Below the pieces are notes generated by a model. The model saw nothing but the letters and a program-made list of their open reading frames with translations. It was not told the DNA's origin and did no database searches. The translations under genes were made by a program, and so were the position numbers. Of a DNA stretch of 64,000 nucleotides, positions 22,513 to 33,154 are shown one piece after another. Origin of the DNA: Phytophthora sp. 'mugwort' (taxonomy: Eukaryota > Oomycota > Peronosporomycetes > Peronosporales > Peronosporaceae). The stretch covers positions 1,550,001 to 1,614,000 of the forward strand of contig JAUCEF010000007.1 in assembly GCA_033558025.1 (NCBI GenBank), read 5' to 3'. Numbering within the stretch: the stretch's first letter is position 1; each line of letters begins with the position of its first letter.

Positions 22513-24584
22513 ATGCCTGAAGCCATTGCCTGGCACCTATGTGCTCTGAACTTTAAAAAAAGCGACGCGCTCATCCTCATGCAGTCCATGAAGGCGTTCA
22601 AGATCGCTAAGAGTCAAGCCAGCTTCTGCACCATGTGCGCACTCTCTACTCCGTATCTAATGCGCTACGAGGTCCTGGGTTGCCGCTGTACGCAGTGCAA
22701 GAAGGCAGCTCCCTACGCGTCATGTCCGTGGAGGGGCGAAATACTCGCCTTCTGGATTAAAAGGTCGTGTCGCAGCTCGAGTGTGGTACGCACACGACAA
22801 GTGCAAAGTCTCCGCATCGTCGCATCTGCACACCTGCTCAAAGGACTTTGCCAAGCAGATGGTCTGAGCGGGTATAAAGCCGGCGCGAATTCACACGGCA
22901 ATGCTGTTGCAGTTTGGGCTGCGTCCAAGCGAGCTCCCAGCTCTGCAACAGGTACAGAATGTCATATGCTACTACCGCCGCACCAAGCTAAGGGGTAGTG
23001 ACACGACTGCCACCATAGTGACGGCTGTCTGCTTCTAAGCGTTTACCGGTGGTGAAGAGGAACACCAGCGTTTCAGTTTTTGGCTGAAAGTTAGATGGAG
23101 ACGTCAATCGCTTTGTCAGAAACGGATCCGAAAATCCTTTCCTCGTGGACTTCACGACGAAAGCCCTGCTTCGTCAAGCATCTCGCGATACAGGGACGTT
23201 CGTTTTCCATGTGTATGCAACCTACAAGACTAACCAGGTCGGCAACCCGGTCTTAGTCCGTGGAATTACTACTTTGCGCGAGAACTTTCGTTTAATGGCG
23301 CTGTTCGTCGCTTCACCGCAGCTGGAAGGCCACTACGCTAAAGCACTGGTAGCGCTACGATGGATTTACCTCACAGTGGTAGGCGAGCCGCTCAAGGTCT
23401 CGTATGCGTGAGCGACGCGGATGCTGCGCAATTCAATGCGCTCGCTGCGGTATATGGTGGCGACTGCGATTACAGCTGTTGAGTGGAGCGCTGTGCGCTC
23501 CGCGCACCGTTGCGCAGCAGGCGCCTGCCTGTCTGTCTGCTAACAAAAAGAAAAACTGAATCAAAACCCTTTCCAAGATGTTATATTGATTAGCAAGTAC
23601 TAGAGGTCATCACAGATGGCTGGATAGTACTGGGCAGAGAGCTCCCTGTCAACCATAGTGCAATGGCGATTGAGAGGCAGAGGAGCAAGCCAGTTCGAAG
23701 ACGAGATCACTTCCTCTTTTGCCTCAGACCCCGAGCACGAGTCTAGAGCATAGAATAGAGGATAAAAGAGTAATATACTGTTGTGAGACCCAACACTAAA
23801 GCATTCAATTCAGCAATCAATAGCCATATTACGTGCTATTACCACCTGATAGCCAAGGGAGGTTGACCAAACGAAAGGCAGCCGGAGGAGCTGGGAAACG
23901 CTATACTCCGTGAAACTTAAGATATGCACTACAGCAGGCGCCGTGGGGAGTGGCCAGGACACGAACTAACGCTGAATTGCGCTGGCAAGTAACCCCTTCG
24001 CTGCATTCCTTCCACGCACTTCAAACGCGTCTAGTTGAGCGATCGGTTCTGCCGTTGACAGTGCTTCCTAACGTCGCCAGGTTCGCTACCACCACCAACC
24101 CGGTTGAACAAATTCAACCGGCTTTGATTCGAGACTTCACTGCGTATCGCTTGCTCAAGATGAACGAGCGTCCCCAGCAGCTTGCTGCCTGCTGCCACCA
24201 GCGATCAGTCGATGCCCCTTTGCACAGTCGCCGAGGGATTCAAAAGAGCTCCTGGTTCGTGTTAAGATGATCCGCAGCCAGCAGCTTCTCCGTGAACATG
24301 TCATCGCGCGAATAAGTGTGGACTTCCTGCTGTTGGACTCAAGCCCCGACGTTGCGCACGTCATGTACACTCCGTCGGCAAGGGTGTACAGCTCCTCCAC
24401 GAACACCATACAGGAAGCGGTGCAGATCTCAGTCCAGATGGGCGTCTACACCGCGCGGATCGAGTACTCGAACCGGCCACCCAATGGCTGGCCGGTCGAC
24501 ATGACGCCTCAAACATGCCAGTACACTTATCACAACAGTCATGCCAACTGTGCACACCGCCTATTCGCCATGCAGCAGCGTTAG
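22513..24584 (+). pseudogene. Decayed MULE (Mutator-like) transposase, copy 1
   Basis: Mutator-like transposase remains spread over several frames. An N-terminal zinc-binding-like segment (CRCTQCKKAAPYASCPWRG) is followed, after frame changes, by HLHTCSKDFAKQM and, past an in-frame TGA near 22866, by ARIHTAMLLQFGLRPSEL. The catalytic core at 23145-23470 contains FHVYATYKTNQVGNPVLV and VALRWIYLTVVGEPL; family members have aspartate where this copy has tyrosine (VDATYKTN), so the first catalytic acid is lost. Farther on come FATTTNPVEQ and a SWIM-type zinc finger (CQYTYHNSHANCAHRLFAM) ending at 24584. Multiple frameshifts, stops and internal deletion make it non-functional. Confidence 0.7.
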
Positions 24585-26014
24585 CGCATCAATGGGAACG
24601 ACGACGAAGCGCTGGTGAATCGCCGTCGCGCCTAAGCGAAAGCGCGCAATCGTTGGCCCCGCCGCGACGGCTGCCAGCAGACCGCCTCGTGTTAGGCATT
24701 CGCTTCAAAGAGGGTGCAGCTATACGCGCGCTCAATGCCACTCCGTCGAGCAGCCTAGAACGACGTCATGCCCTGCAACGATCTACAAACGTATACAGAT
24801 AACCGAGAGAAATATAAGTCAGTATTGTAGCGCAAGCGTACAGCGTTAGCAGCTTACATGTTGAGTGGGGAGACGCCTAGTCGTCGCTCTGCCCGGCGGG
24901 CTGTGCTCCCTCTCGGCAGCTCTCTGATCACCGTATGCGATGGTCTGTTAGCACGCTCGCACAAAACGCAGCAAGCGCGTTCCTACGGCTAAGCCAACCG
25001 GTAAAAAACAATCAAGCGAGAACACCCTGTACTGGCTGAAATGCAGGGCCGTCGAGACGCCGCCGTGCGCAAGCTGTTGCGGGGGAGAGAGAGGGGGGTC
25101 AGAGTTCAAAAGCGCCCTGGGGTCCTCGCAAACCCCATGAAAAGCACTCGCAGCCCCGCCGCCGCGTGGCATTTTTGCTTGCATCTGTGAGGCGAGGATT
25201 TTGTGCGTGTGGTCCGCACGGCATGGACACGAAATTTTGTTTGTATGGATCACATGTGTTTTGCCTCGCGGCCAACGACGGCCATTTGTCGTTCACTCGC
25301 GACGGCTGTCCGCCTCTTGTTCGTGTGCTTTTCACATGTCTGTATTGAAATTCACGTCCACGTTGGTTATTTTCATATTTCCTTTACACGGAATGTATGG
25401 GCTCATTGGCACGCCTGAGGATTGGCCCACATGGAATACAAATTATAAATAAGAGCCGTCTTTTTTTTCTACTGCCTATCACTAAATGATTTAGTTACCA
25501 GCACTATAAAAGAGGCAGAAGACCACCAGTGCAGTGTTATGGGATCGAACACTCAACTCAAAATAGGAAAGAAAAACTGACAAACTCGAAATTCACTACT
25601 ACAATTTAGCTCGCTGCCACTAACCTAGCAGAGGCTCCAAATAGCAGCCACGCATTAAGTTAATAATAACTAGGCCGCATCTTCTCTATCTCAGTTTCCT
25701 TATGGAGTCTGCACATCGTCGAGAGCGCTTCCGTGGCAGGAGACATGGAAAAGTGGTGGTTAGACGCTCTACATAGCGTTCGAGACAGGTTTAACCCGCG
25801 TGTGTGAAAAATGACTTGCTGAACTGTACCATTAATCATGTCGACCGCTGTGAGGATTCGCTGGCCGTTAATCGACACAAAATGCGCTGCATTCTTACAA
25901 AATGTGCACGCAGCGCTGCAAGGACGCTGAAGATACGTGTCGATCTCGATACAGAAATACTTAAATGCACGGAAGTGGATTATGTGATTATTTACGACAG
26001 GGAGATAGAACATT
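24585..26014. other. Unassigned spacer between two MULE remnants
   Basis: Contains short frames on both strands but no domain I can name. The minus strand near 26130-26260 could encode a CRSC...CPFC zinc-ribbon-like segment, but it is short and isolated. Probably eroded transposon sequence. Confidence 0.35.
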
Positions 26015-26349
26015 TTGGCTAAAAATGCCCCTCCTTCGCTCGTCTCTCAGAGCCCTGAATTAGCAATGTCACTGAAGGAGTACATTGTATCCATGCTGGA
26101 AGATGTGTCGTCGATGTTAGCACAGCTTGTGTACTTTTACTGTGCCACGAGATCAACAGCCGAGGAATATAAGCCCATGCGCAGGAGTTGCAGAAGGGGC
26201 AAACTTTGTAAAGTCGTGGTGATGTAAAACAAGACCGACAGTAGTAAGCTGGTGATTGAGGTTTGCCGACAGAAAATGTACGATGGTGGAGCTGCAGAGC
26301 GGATCGGAGAAAGTTCGCTTGTTTTGCGATATCCATGTAGATGGAATAG

Positions 26350-26396
26350 TGGAGTCACCGCTGGGTACTCCTGGGGTGGAGTCACCGCTGGGTACT
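26350..26396 (+). repeat. 20-bp direct repeat inside MULE copy 2
   Basis: TGGAGTCACCGCTGGGTACT occurs exactly at 26350-26369 and 26377-26396, with 7 bp between. It may be a local slippage duplication or footprint. Confidence 0.8.
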
Positions 26397-26842
26397 GGGC
26401 CTAAGGCGAATCCATTTCGGATTGGCTTAACGTGTATGATGTTGCTTGAGATCTATGTTACCGTGCAGCGATATCCAACACTTTCGACGCTGCTGCACCT
26501 GGATAGCACGCACATTGTCAAGCTCAAGTGCCCCGTTTTTGTCGTGGGCATATCTGGTCGTAGTGTAGCTTCATGCCTGCTGTTACTTCTGCACCGTACT
26601 TAAGCATGAGACATCCGGTGATATCTTGCTCAAGCGTGTGGTGCTGCGTGAGTTCGGCGTACCTTTTCCGCCTGATTATGTTATGATGGGCGCTGACAAA
26701 GCTCAGTACGAGACATGTGACCACGACCTTCAGTGCAATTAGATTTTGGGTGAGCTGGCTCACCTCACCCAGAATGTGCACAAACATACAGATGCGGTAA
26801 AATCTGAATGGATTACTAGGCAGCAGGTTTTTCCAGATCTGT

Positions 26843-26914
26843 ACAATTGCACTTTGCTATGGCAGAAATGGATACTTTGGAAATATTCATTTCTCCATAG
26901 CAAAGTGCAATTGT
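26843..26914 (+). repeat. Long hairpin (27-bp stem, 17-nt loop)
   Basis: ACAATTGCACTTTGCTATGG (26843-26862) is exactly complementary to 26895-26914. After one unpaired C the pairing continues with AGAAATG (26864-26870) against CATTTCT (26888-26894). The loop is 26871-26887. Nothing in the surrounding MULE remnant explains it; it could be a small foldback element or a small-RNA precursor. Confidence 0.85.
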
Positions 26915-27819
26915 TAGTTGGGTTAGGCGTGACGCTGGTGCATTGTGCCCTCACGTGAGGTGTGTGGTGAGTCACCTAATAAAGACGGCGATTTTGGGAC
27001 CAAGATCTATTCGATGGCAAGCCTATCTCACGCCTGCGGGATATGCTTCAAGCAGCATCCTTTAGAGACTTACCACTATATGCTCAAGCTGCTGAATGAC
27101 AGCAAACGAGCCACGCTACCAAGGTAGTGTCTTAGTTGAATGTGTCGCGTCTTGATTACGTTTCCGGAATGCGGGGTTTCAACAATGTGTAAAGAGTATC
27201 CAAGCGACTAAAGATGGTTTTTAATCGCGCAGAAAAGCTTATAGAGCTTGAAGCTTAGGTGGTGCACCTACACAGATTTGGGGTGGGGTGGGTATGGATG
27301 AATATGACGACTTATCCGACCAAACTTGAATTTTGTATGGGGCACAGTGGTTCAGCAACGGCTAATCACCGCGTTTCATTTTTTTCATCCAGCCAGAGAC
27401 GTTTACTCAAATATTTTCAGCTACTCGCAATGCAAAGGGTTATGTAGGGCCTCTACACCAGGCGTTCCGACGTATCGGGTCGGAGGGCCACGAGAAATAT
27501 ATGAATCTCCATTCAAACCACAAGGGCGGGGCATATCACTAGCATATTTGCTTCCAATCTGACCAAATCTCCCAGGATGGGCTAGGCTGATCTCAAGTCT
27601 GGCAACACCAAGCGTGCCAAGATCACTGCCAAGGGTGCATGCCTGGCATTCGTCAAGAGCGAAAATGTAGAGTTTGACTAGGTTAAGCAATGCATTGAGC
27701 AAGACGCAACAAGTAAATGTTTTGTGTTTGTGTTGGATAAGTTTGGCATGCATCTTGCATTTAACGAGGGTAAGAATGGCACACAGTTGCTCGGAATACC
27801 GCCATGCAATACTATAGAC

Positions 27820-29475
27820 AAAGGAAGTTTTGCCTGTTTGACCTCTTCCCTGCGCAACGACACATTGTCGAGGCAAAGTTGCTTAGCACGAATGCATGCT
27901 CCTCTAGCGACTATCAAGACGCAGCATTGCTGTGTCTGCTGTGGTACCTGTTAAATGAGCTTCAGACCTGTCGCGCGTCCGCAAGCAGAACCTCTCTATT
28001 GACGCAGCCGAGGTCATCTTGTTCGCTTCATTCGCATGAAGACGTCCGAAGAGCACGGTTTGTTGCTGTTGCCAGACGCTGTCTTCGTCATCTGTCCTCT
28101 GCACGCGATCGCTATGCGCTCACCACGCAGCCCGCTCCCTCGATCGCCTTGGTCGACAACCTGCCCGAGATCCCGATCCAAGGCGCCGTCGCGCTGTCGC
28201 CGGCGGCTCCGCTGGTGGAGTGCTGAACCACCCCGACGATTTTGCTGCCTTGGTCGCTGACGCCCCTACTGCTTCGAAGCCCGCCGCTGCAGTACCGACG
28301 ATATACTCCCACGTGAACCGTCTGCTCAACCGCGTCACGCCAGCTGCTGGGGTCGTAGCGCCGTTGACGTCGCACTTGTTTGCCGCGGTGGCGCTCAGCA
28401 CGCGAACGGGTATGAAAGCCTCACGCACCGCTAAATCTTCGACCGCGGAGCCTGGAACATGTCGACAACAAACAAGGGGTACAACTACATCTTCAACACA
28501 AGCAGAGAAGATCACATGGTTAGCAAGGCATTCAGCGGATACGGAACGAAGACCACAGTCAAGGCGCTAAACTTGAAGCTGTTTGACGCGGAGACGCAGG
28601 AGAAGATCTCCGCTGTCCAACGCTCGCTGTTCACAACCTGCTACAAGATGGAGAGCCACAAGTACAACCTGAGTCAGCAAGTCGCCGATGCGCTTACAGC
28701 TTACTTTGTCTTGCACTACCCCAAGATGAAGGGGCTCCAACTAAATGCGCTTGCCGTCAGGCGTCTGGCGTCGGCGGCTATGAATGGTGGTGCGTCAACA
28801 GCTGAGCTTCTTACGTGGGCTTCACACCTCGCCGCCTGCGCAAGCACTGGTCAAGCATATAACAAGCTGCCACGTTGCACAAGGAACCAAGTAACGAGAG
28901 CAAGGTCATCGGCCATCAACGCAGTGTCATTGACCAGTTAATGGCACACATCAAGCACCAAGACGTACGCTTAGACAACCTAGAAGCTAAAATGGACGGA
29001 ACTCCAGCACAGAACAAGAACAATAAGCGTAAGCGGAACCCAACCAAGACAAGGACAAGCCCAAGCGCAGACGGACGTCGGTGGCTTACCATCACGCTAC
29101 GTGGTTCACATGGTACGCGCAGGAGCCGCGGTGGATGGCAGATGCACCGAAGGAGCGGTCGAACGCGAAGCAACTCGTCTCTTTGATGAAGCCGTTCGTC
29201 GCCGAGGGCTTGAAGCTGGACCCAAGCGCCGATGACAACTGCGACCAAGTACTAGAGCTCGGCAAAAGGCGAAGGCGGCTGTGATAGCCTTCCTCAACGC
29301 CCGCAAGATCAGGTCCCGCGGCTCCACGGCCATTCGCAAGCATCTCCACGAGCTGTACCTGAATGGTGACCTAAACGCGAAGATCGCCCGGCACCTGCAG
29401 TTGCGCCGGGCTGCTGCCATCCATGACCCAGACCACCTAGAGGCGCTCGAGCCTGTGACAACTATTATCCAGTAA
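27820..29475 (+). pseudogene. Crypton-type tyrosine recombinase, decayed
   Basis: The plus strand carries, in changing frames, the parts of a tyrosine recombinase of the kind carried by oomycete Cryptons. In order: SSDYQDAALLCLLWYLL and ASDLSRVRKQNLSI (27895-28010), PLVE...LNHPDDFAAL (28200-28250), VPTIYSHVNRLLNRV (28290-28335), the HxxR motif region reading LTSH then RRGGAQHANG after a one-base frameshift near 28380, and DRGAWNMSTTNKGYNYIF (28450). A C-terminal region with a KRKR-rich linker (29030) and WFTWYAQEPRWMA (29100) runs on to a stop near 29475. The first catalytic arginine (expected as FGRASD) is lost by a small deletion at about 27955. Cryptons move as circles by recombination. 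This copy is inactive. The family call rests on motif memory. Confidence 0.6.
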
Positions 29476-30667
29476 GTAGGAGCAACAATGTTAGCCACTA
29501 AAAATAAGAGACAAAATACAACGTCTATTGAATGCTTAGCACATCTCACGGAAGGTTAGAATCAACAGCACACACAGCACAGCAGCATCAAAACAGTGCA
29601 GTACCCGCACCGTGCGAATGAGCAATAGCCCATCGCCCTTAACGCCGTAGCAACGATGGAGAAGGCCAGCATCCTTACGCCGTAGCACGCGAAGTCCCCA
29701 CCTCGAAGAGAAACATGACAACGGCTTAAGTCGAGCCAGCATGCTCCGCGTTCATCCGTTGATCTGCGTCGTCGTAGGTGGTGGTGGTGGGGCGGGGTCA
29801 GCGTTCAGGAGCTCGGCCTATGTGTGAGGCCGGGCGTACAGGCTGTACAGCCTGAGAGGCCGTCTTGGAGGTCCGCATAGTAGAGCGCAAAAAACGTTGA
29901 CTGATGTCAAGGTGGCTGTTGTCGACGAACTGGCCAGGCACTGAATTGTTTTGTGCGGCGCTCCCAGCCACTGGTTGGGCGCCTGTGCATGTGGCTTTAT
30001 GTGGCATCATCCTATTGGCGAATTGTCTACCTATAGGAGCACGCAAGGGCCGAGTGCTATAAGAGCAATCCAAATAAAGGACGCTTGCCTCAATAGTTGA
30101 CCCCGCCCTAAAAATCCGGGGCTCATTGTTAATTTTGCACGCTCGAGAGCACACGGCTATCCAGCCAAATTTGAATAGATTTTGTTTTTAGCATTTTTCT
30201 CATCGTAGAGGCCGTTTCCTTGCGCCTATAAACAAGGCTGAATCGCAACTCTTTCGAACAGCCATCCGGTTTGATTCCCCTAGCCGAGTAGTACAGTTAA
30301 TTTCGGATTGAGTTGACTTGTACCACTTTGGCTGGTACAGGTCGGAGGGTCCTCCGGTCGGAAAATTTTTCGTATGGCCAAAGGTCACAAGACCACATCT
30401 GTGGATTTGCATGCTGAAGATTCACCTACCGTCTACGCCTACCTATAATGATTCGTACCGTCCCGGCGTCCTATTGGACACAAAAGTAAATAACCCCGCA
30501 TGGATATACAAGTACGGATTTGTATACTATACATTTATGTTGTGAACCCATACGCCAAATTTCACACAAGCGCTATCGCGCCAAAACACGCTAGACGCTC
30601 GCCACCACAGGCTCATTCGAAAAGAACCCCCGCACCCCACAAGCCGGCCACTCCACTCCACACCCCA
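29476..30667. other. Unassigned repetitive-looking spacer
   Basis: No domain-bearing frame is visible on either strand. The segment around 30290-30370 has self-complementary short words (GGTACA/TGTACC, GGTCGGAGGGTCCTCCGGTC) that may be transposon-end debris, perhaps of the Merlin-like element that follows. Confidence 0.35.
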
Positions 30668-31600
30668 ATGTCGTCGTACGAGTACGACGTCAGCGTCGAG
30701 GCGGAGGCATACATGGTCAACGCCGTGATGCTCGCGTGCGCCACGGGGGAGGTAGTCCTTACGTAGTGCATGCGGGTTGGGCTCATCGCCGCGTCTGCGT
30801 CCTGCCCGAAGTGCGCGTGCGCCATGCGGCTTACTGGAACAATTTGAAACCTCTACTATTGGGGTGTAAGCCATGTCATGCGCGTGCTGTGGGGTCGGTT
30901 CATTCCATGCGGCGCACTGGAGCGCGCTGGCGCTGCAACAAGTCCAGCTGTAATGTGGAGCGGAGGGTGCGCATGAACAGCTTCTTCGCCGGCTCCACCG
31001 CCCCTCTGTCCAAGCTGCTGAAGATCCTCTTCTTCTGGGCCAGCCACACGCACGTCATGGAGGCCGCCCAGCACGCGAGCCTCGCCTCGAAGACGGCGGC
31101 CAATCATACGCGTACGCGCTCGATATGTGCACGGCGGGGATGCTGCGGTGCAATATGCGGGTGAGCTATTCGTCATATTGCATGGCTATGTATGGTGCTC
31201 TGACTGGTTGTCTCGATGTGTAGGTCGATGGTGATGGACATGTCGTTGAAATATATGAAACCAGTATGAAAAGCAAAAATACAAGCGCAGCAAAAACATC
31301 CTGACTACTGGGTTTTCGGCGGCGTTGATCGTACGACCAAGAAGTGGTCCGCGAAGGTCGTGTACGACGATCGCACCAAGCCAACACTATCTCGATGTAT
31401 CAAGCCGTATATCAAGCCAAGGTAATTTTTCTGTCATGTTTGCAGGTACAACTGCCGATATTAATTATTTTATGACTAGAACGCTAATCATGACGGACTA
31501 GTTCATGTCCTACGTCACCGAGGTGCTGAGCGGCCGCCGCAAGAGCCGCACGCTCGAGAACAACAAGTGGCTCGCCGGCATGCGGTTCTCTGTTAGCGTG
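30668..31600 (+). pseudogene. Merlin/IS1595-like DDE transposase remnant
   Basis: Begins MSSYEYDVSVEAEAYMV at 30668. A zinc-ribbon-like set of cysteines (CPKCACAMRLT near 30810, then WRCNKSSCNVERRVRMNSFF near 30935) is followed by the ISXO2/IS1595-type catalytic domain: GDGHVVEIYETSMK (31230), WVFGGVDRTTKKW after a frame change (31310), VVYDDRTKPTL and LIMTD-stop-FMSYVTEV (31490). Two GT-AG introns fit: about 31159-31223 and one ending with ACTAG near 31480. The first catalytic residue should be aspartate (EIDET) but is tyrosine; the second (MTD) is kept but followed by TAG. The Merlin superfamily is the eukaryotic relative of IS1016/IS1595. Inactive copy. Confidence 0.6.
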
Positions 31601-32113
31601 GCTAGCGCACGGTGGGGGGACCAATTCTCATGCGAATACCCCTTTTCCGCACAAATAGCCTATCTAGGCGGGTGAGGCCGCCATCTTTAGAGGACTTTTC
31701 GAGTGTAGTGCATTCGCTACCGCAGGTCGAATGCGAACCAACGGAGAAAACCGAACGCACCGAGCTCGACGAATATACCGAACCCGACGTTGATACCGAG
31801 GTGTCCAACGATTTTTACTTGACAGAGGTGCATAGCACAGAGCGTGGCCGGACAGAGCGCTGAATCTGCCGGTATTGCCTATGTGTCACAGCGGGTCTGA
31901 TCTCGAAATGGGGACACCCAAAAACAAAACAGAACTGACATGATTACGTTGAGGAGGCGGAGAATACGGTGACTTTCTTAGTAGAACCCAACTCCACCGG
32001 GCGCTTAAGCCGATGCAGGCAGCAAGCGGCGCGAACCCGCGCCGTCGATGCTAGGCAGACAGGAGTGCCGTTGCCATAGAATATCAGGGTACTTTTACGA
32101 TACGTATCTCTCT
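31601..32113. other. Spacer before the solo LTR
   Basis: Short open stretch at 31612-31863 that is Glu/Thr rich (ECEPTEKTERTELDEY) and may be the tail of the preceding element; no domain recognised. The rest shows nothing. Confidence 0.3.
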
Positions 32114-32584
32114 TGTGACGGGGGTCACACGCACCCTGGGCTGAGGAAACGTAGCTTCTAACCGAGACAGACGTCCTGCGTCTCTGTCTTCTTATCGCAC
32201 GAGGAAAGCCTGGCTTTCCTATAGTCTGCGGGACAGGGTTCCCACGACTTGCGAACTTCTAGGTTAAACTTTAACTGAGTCTTTATTAACATCCTCCTAT
32301 GTTCCTACTTACTGTAAACTGCCTAATTAATGCATCCCCTAAGTCACCGGTTTCTCAATGGTGGTTCTCAAGCCATGTATCATTCCTAAGTGCGATTCGT
32401 ACCTAAAGGTGTCTTTCACCTAGGTACGATTCGTACCTAACTATGTCTCTCGTCTAAGTGCGACCCGTACTTAGTGGTGCGTCTTCTCTCCTAAATACGA
32501 TCCGTACCTAGTGAGTGGGCGCCCCATAGTGTGTGGTCACACCAACTGGTCATGGGCCATCCATCAGGAGCACTCCCCATTACA
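32114..32584 (-). repeat. Solo LTR of a Ty3/Gypsy element
   Basis: This 471-bp stretch is a close reverse complement of the LTR at 51556-52027. On the minus strand it starts TGTAATGGGG and ends CCGTCACA, with TG...CA ends. No primer-binding site follows it and no polypurine tract precedes it, so it is a solo LTR. It contains short repeats of the word TAGGTACGAATCGTACCT and variants. The low-coordinate flank is TCTCT (32109-32113), while the other flank is GTCAT, so there is no local target duplication. Confidence 0.85.
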
Positions 32585-32614
32585 GTCATGTTGCGTCTTA
32601 TCAATTGACCCGGT

Positions 32615-32885
32615 TTTGGCCATGTTGCGGAGAATGTATTGTCCATGTTTTGAGTATGTATCGTGCATCCTTATGCTGATTTGACATGCCATTCTAGCTA
32701 TGATTTTGTCCGTGTTATACTGTCATTCTTCCGTAGTTAAATTGCTGTCTTTAGACAGCTATAGTTGGACACTTTGAGAGGTCAGGCTTGGCCGACAACG
32801 GTCAAGCTCCCTCACACTTCAATTTTTGCGCCGATCCGCCAATATGTATCGTACATGTTTTAAACCTGGACGTAAACATGGATCC
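32615..32885 (+). repeat. CATG-rich minisatellite-like motif cluster
   Basis: Contains degenerate copies of the word ATGTATTGTCCATGTTTT (32634-32651), GGCCATGTTGCGG, ATGTATCGTGCAT and ATGTATCGTACATGTTTT (32844-32861). The same word family fills the introns of the MULE at 58.9-63 kb. No gene is seen in this stretch. Confidence 0.5.
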
Positions 32886-33154
32886 TTCAGCGATTTTATT
32901 TCTGTATGGTTTATGTTCCGTCATTTAAAAGGAAACTATTTCCTCTAAATTTCAAAAACATTGGTAATACCTGATTAACAGGGCATGGTAACTACAATCC
33001 CCAATGCAATTGCAAGACAATGGCGGCCCGTAATAGTCACGGCAATAGGAATCCTCACAACAATTGTAGTCATTTCAAGGTATTTGTTCGCACTACAACG
33101 CTACAGCACTCACTCCTCATCTTCTTAAACGCAGCCAATTAGCGTCGCACTTGT

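Larger units (their letters stand above)
26256..27125 (+). pseudogene. Decayed MULE transposase, copy 2
   Basis: Second Mutator-like transposase remnant, distinct from the one at 22.5 kb. The recognisable core is YPTLSTLLHLDSTHIVKLK followed by PVFVVGIS, the region with the first catalytic aspartate (kept here as LDSTH). After a frame change at about 26565 comes DYVMMGADKAQYE, the usual second-acid region (GDADKAQ in relatives). Downstream traces up to 27125 are weaker. A 20-bp direct repeat and a long foldback interrupt it. Stops and frameshifts show it is dead. Confidence 0.55.

Noticed and set aside
27421..27876. Minus-strand 151-aa frame with a P-loop-like GRGQTGKT word
   Set aside because: It lies antisense to the Crypton N-terminal region, whose plus-strand motifs explain the sequence. 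No Walker B or other ATPase motif follows, so the P-loop word is probably chance.
32114..32584. Reading the solo LTR as a 5' or 3' LTR of a full second Gypsy element
   Set aside because: No primer-binding site or polypurine tract flanks it and no gag-pol lies on either side.
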